DNA from: JBKBUF01 sp046290815
GTDB lineage: Bacteria; Bacteroidota; Bacteroidia; Cytophagales; Cytophagaceae
Direction of reading: 5' to 3'
Assembly (NCBI GenBank): GCA_046290815.1
Contig: JBKBUF010000001.1
Coordinates: 1-64,000, forward strand
Length of the DNA: 64,000 nt
In this document: positions 63,396 through 64,000 of the stretch, in pieces
How the letters are laid out: every line of letters starts with the position of its first letter
Position numbering within the stretch: the stretch's first letter is position 1
Position numbers and translations under genes: made by a program
Notes under the pieces: generated by a model
Databases searched by the model: none
What the model was told of the DNA's origin: nothing
The model's input: only the letters and a program-made list of their open reading frames with translations

Positions 63396-64000
63396 ATGGA
63401 AAGAATATTAGAAGGAAAAGTGGCTATTGTTACAGGTGGTGGAACAGGCATCGGTGAAGCAATATGTAAAGAATTTGCCAGACAAGGTGCAAAAGTGATT
63501 GTGGTAGGATTTCATGATGATCCGGTAGATAATGTGGTAAACGAAATAAAATATTTCGGCGGTGAGGCAATTTCCTACAAAGGAGATATGTCTGTAGAGG
63601 ATCAGGCAAAGGATTGTGTATACTTTTCAGAAAGGACATACGGAAAACTGGATATACTCATCAACAATGCAGGCGTATTTCCGGAAATGGCTCCTATTCA
63701 GAATTCAAGTAATGATGCCTTCAATTACATGATCAAAAATAATATTCAGACAGTATATCTAATGACAAAGTTGGCTGTACCACTACTTCAGAAAACCAAA
63801 GGATGTATTGTAAATGCAGGTTCTGAAGCAGGAATTGAAGGCGATGCACAACTTGCAGTATACTCCGGTACAAAAGGTTTTATTATTGCATTCACCAAAG
63901 CACTTGCCGCTGAACAGGCACAATATGGAGTCAGAGTAAACGCTGTGGCTCCCGGTCCGACAGACACATCTTGGATGCATGTAAGTCAGGGACCTATGAC
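63396..64000 (+). CDS. SDR family oxidoreductase, 3'-truncated by the window edge
   Basis: About 201 residues are visible of a short-chain dehydrogenase starting MERILEGKVAIVTGGGTGIGEAI. It has TGGGTGIG (~13-20), NNAGVFPE (~92), Ser in NAGSEAGIEG, YSGTKG (Tyr and Lys, ~157-161) and RVNAVAPGPTDTSW. It resembles glucose/ribitol-type dehydrogenases. The substrate is unknown. It is not within the uronan operons and no LacI-type operator is seen upstream. Confidence 0.85.
   Translation, partial: MERILEGKVAIVTGGGTGIGEAICKEFARQGAKVIVVGFHDDPVDNVVNEIKYFGGEAISYKGDMSVEDQAKDCVYFSERTYGKLDILINNAGVFPEMAPIQNSSNDAFNYMIKNNIQTVYLMTKLAVPLLQKTKGCIVNAGSEAGIEGDAQLAVYSGTKGFIIAFTKALAAEQAQYGVRVNAVAPGPTDTSWMHVSQGPM

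Overview
The window reads as a low-GC Bacteroidota chromosome, most likely an environmental polysaccharide degrader of the Cytophagales type (genus not determined). Nine predicted secreted proteins end in type IX secretion (T9SS) C-terminal domains. The strongest promoters fit the Bacteroidota pattern (TTG, 19-20 bp, TAnnTTTG). I see no tRNA, rRNA, CRISPR array, insertion sequence or prophage gene.

Layout. 0.3-10.1 kb: a 1321-residue delta-60 repeat surface protein, a P-type cation ATPase and an 830-residue T9SS protein. 10.8-17.5 kb: an alpha/beta hydrolase, then the compact ligase-associated DNA repair operon (exonuclease, ATP-dependent ligase, Lhr-core helicase, PdeM phosphoesterase). 17.6-26.2 kb: small exported proteins, a membrane protein plus PDZ protein pair, a methyltransferase, another T9SS protein, an FHS-family sugar transporter, a lipocalin and an orphan FtsH-N-domain-like protein. 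26.3-33.1 kb: the cytoplasmic hexuronate pathway, transcribed right to left as kdgK, kdgA, SDR, uxuA, uxaC, exuT-like. 33.3-49.7 kb: nine leftward genes for secreted and outer-membrane proteins (two tandem DUF4434 proteins, a pectate-lyase-3-like beta-helix, a double jelly-roll protein, two lipoproteins, two outer-membrane barrels, a 987-residue beta-helix protein). 50-52 kb: a LacI-type regulator convergent with a PL14-like lyase. 52.3-62.2 kb: a TIM-barrel hydrolase with Ig-like repeats, a Kazal-domain lipoprotein, a GH5 glucanase, a TIM-barrel epimerase-like protein, then kduI-kduD-GH88-DUF4861. 62.2-64 kb: small membrane proteins, DoxX and a truncated SDR.

How it works together. The 26-62 kb region looks like one utilisation system for a uronic-acid polysaccharide that has no SusC/SusD pair. 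Six copies of a LacI-type palindrome (GTGTACGTACAC, with half-site variant GTTAA) sit on six promoters of the TTG/TAnnTTTG type. Together these promoters could control about 21 genes: lyases and hydrolases, surface proteins, the GH88 unsaturated uronyl hydrolase, KduI/KduD, and the hexuronate and KDG steps to pyruvate and triose phosphate. The regulator gene lies in the middle of its presumed targets, and its helix-turn-helix is encoded upstream of the first ordinary start codon.

A second theme is a set of short tandem arrays, mostly with exactly 7-bp units (some 8-bp) and of several unrelated sequences. They fill intergenic gaps and in seven cases contain the stop codon of a gene. I know of no formal description of these in Bacteroidota, although heptameric STRR arrays of cyanobacteria are an analogy.
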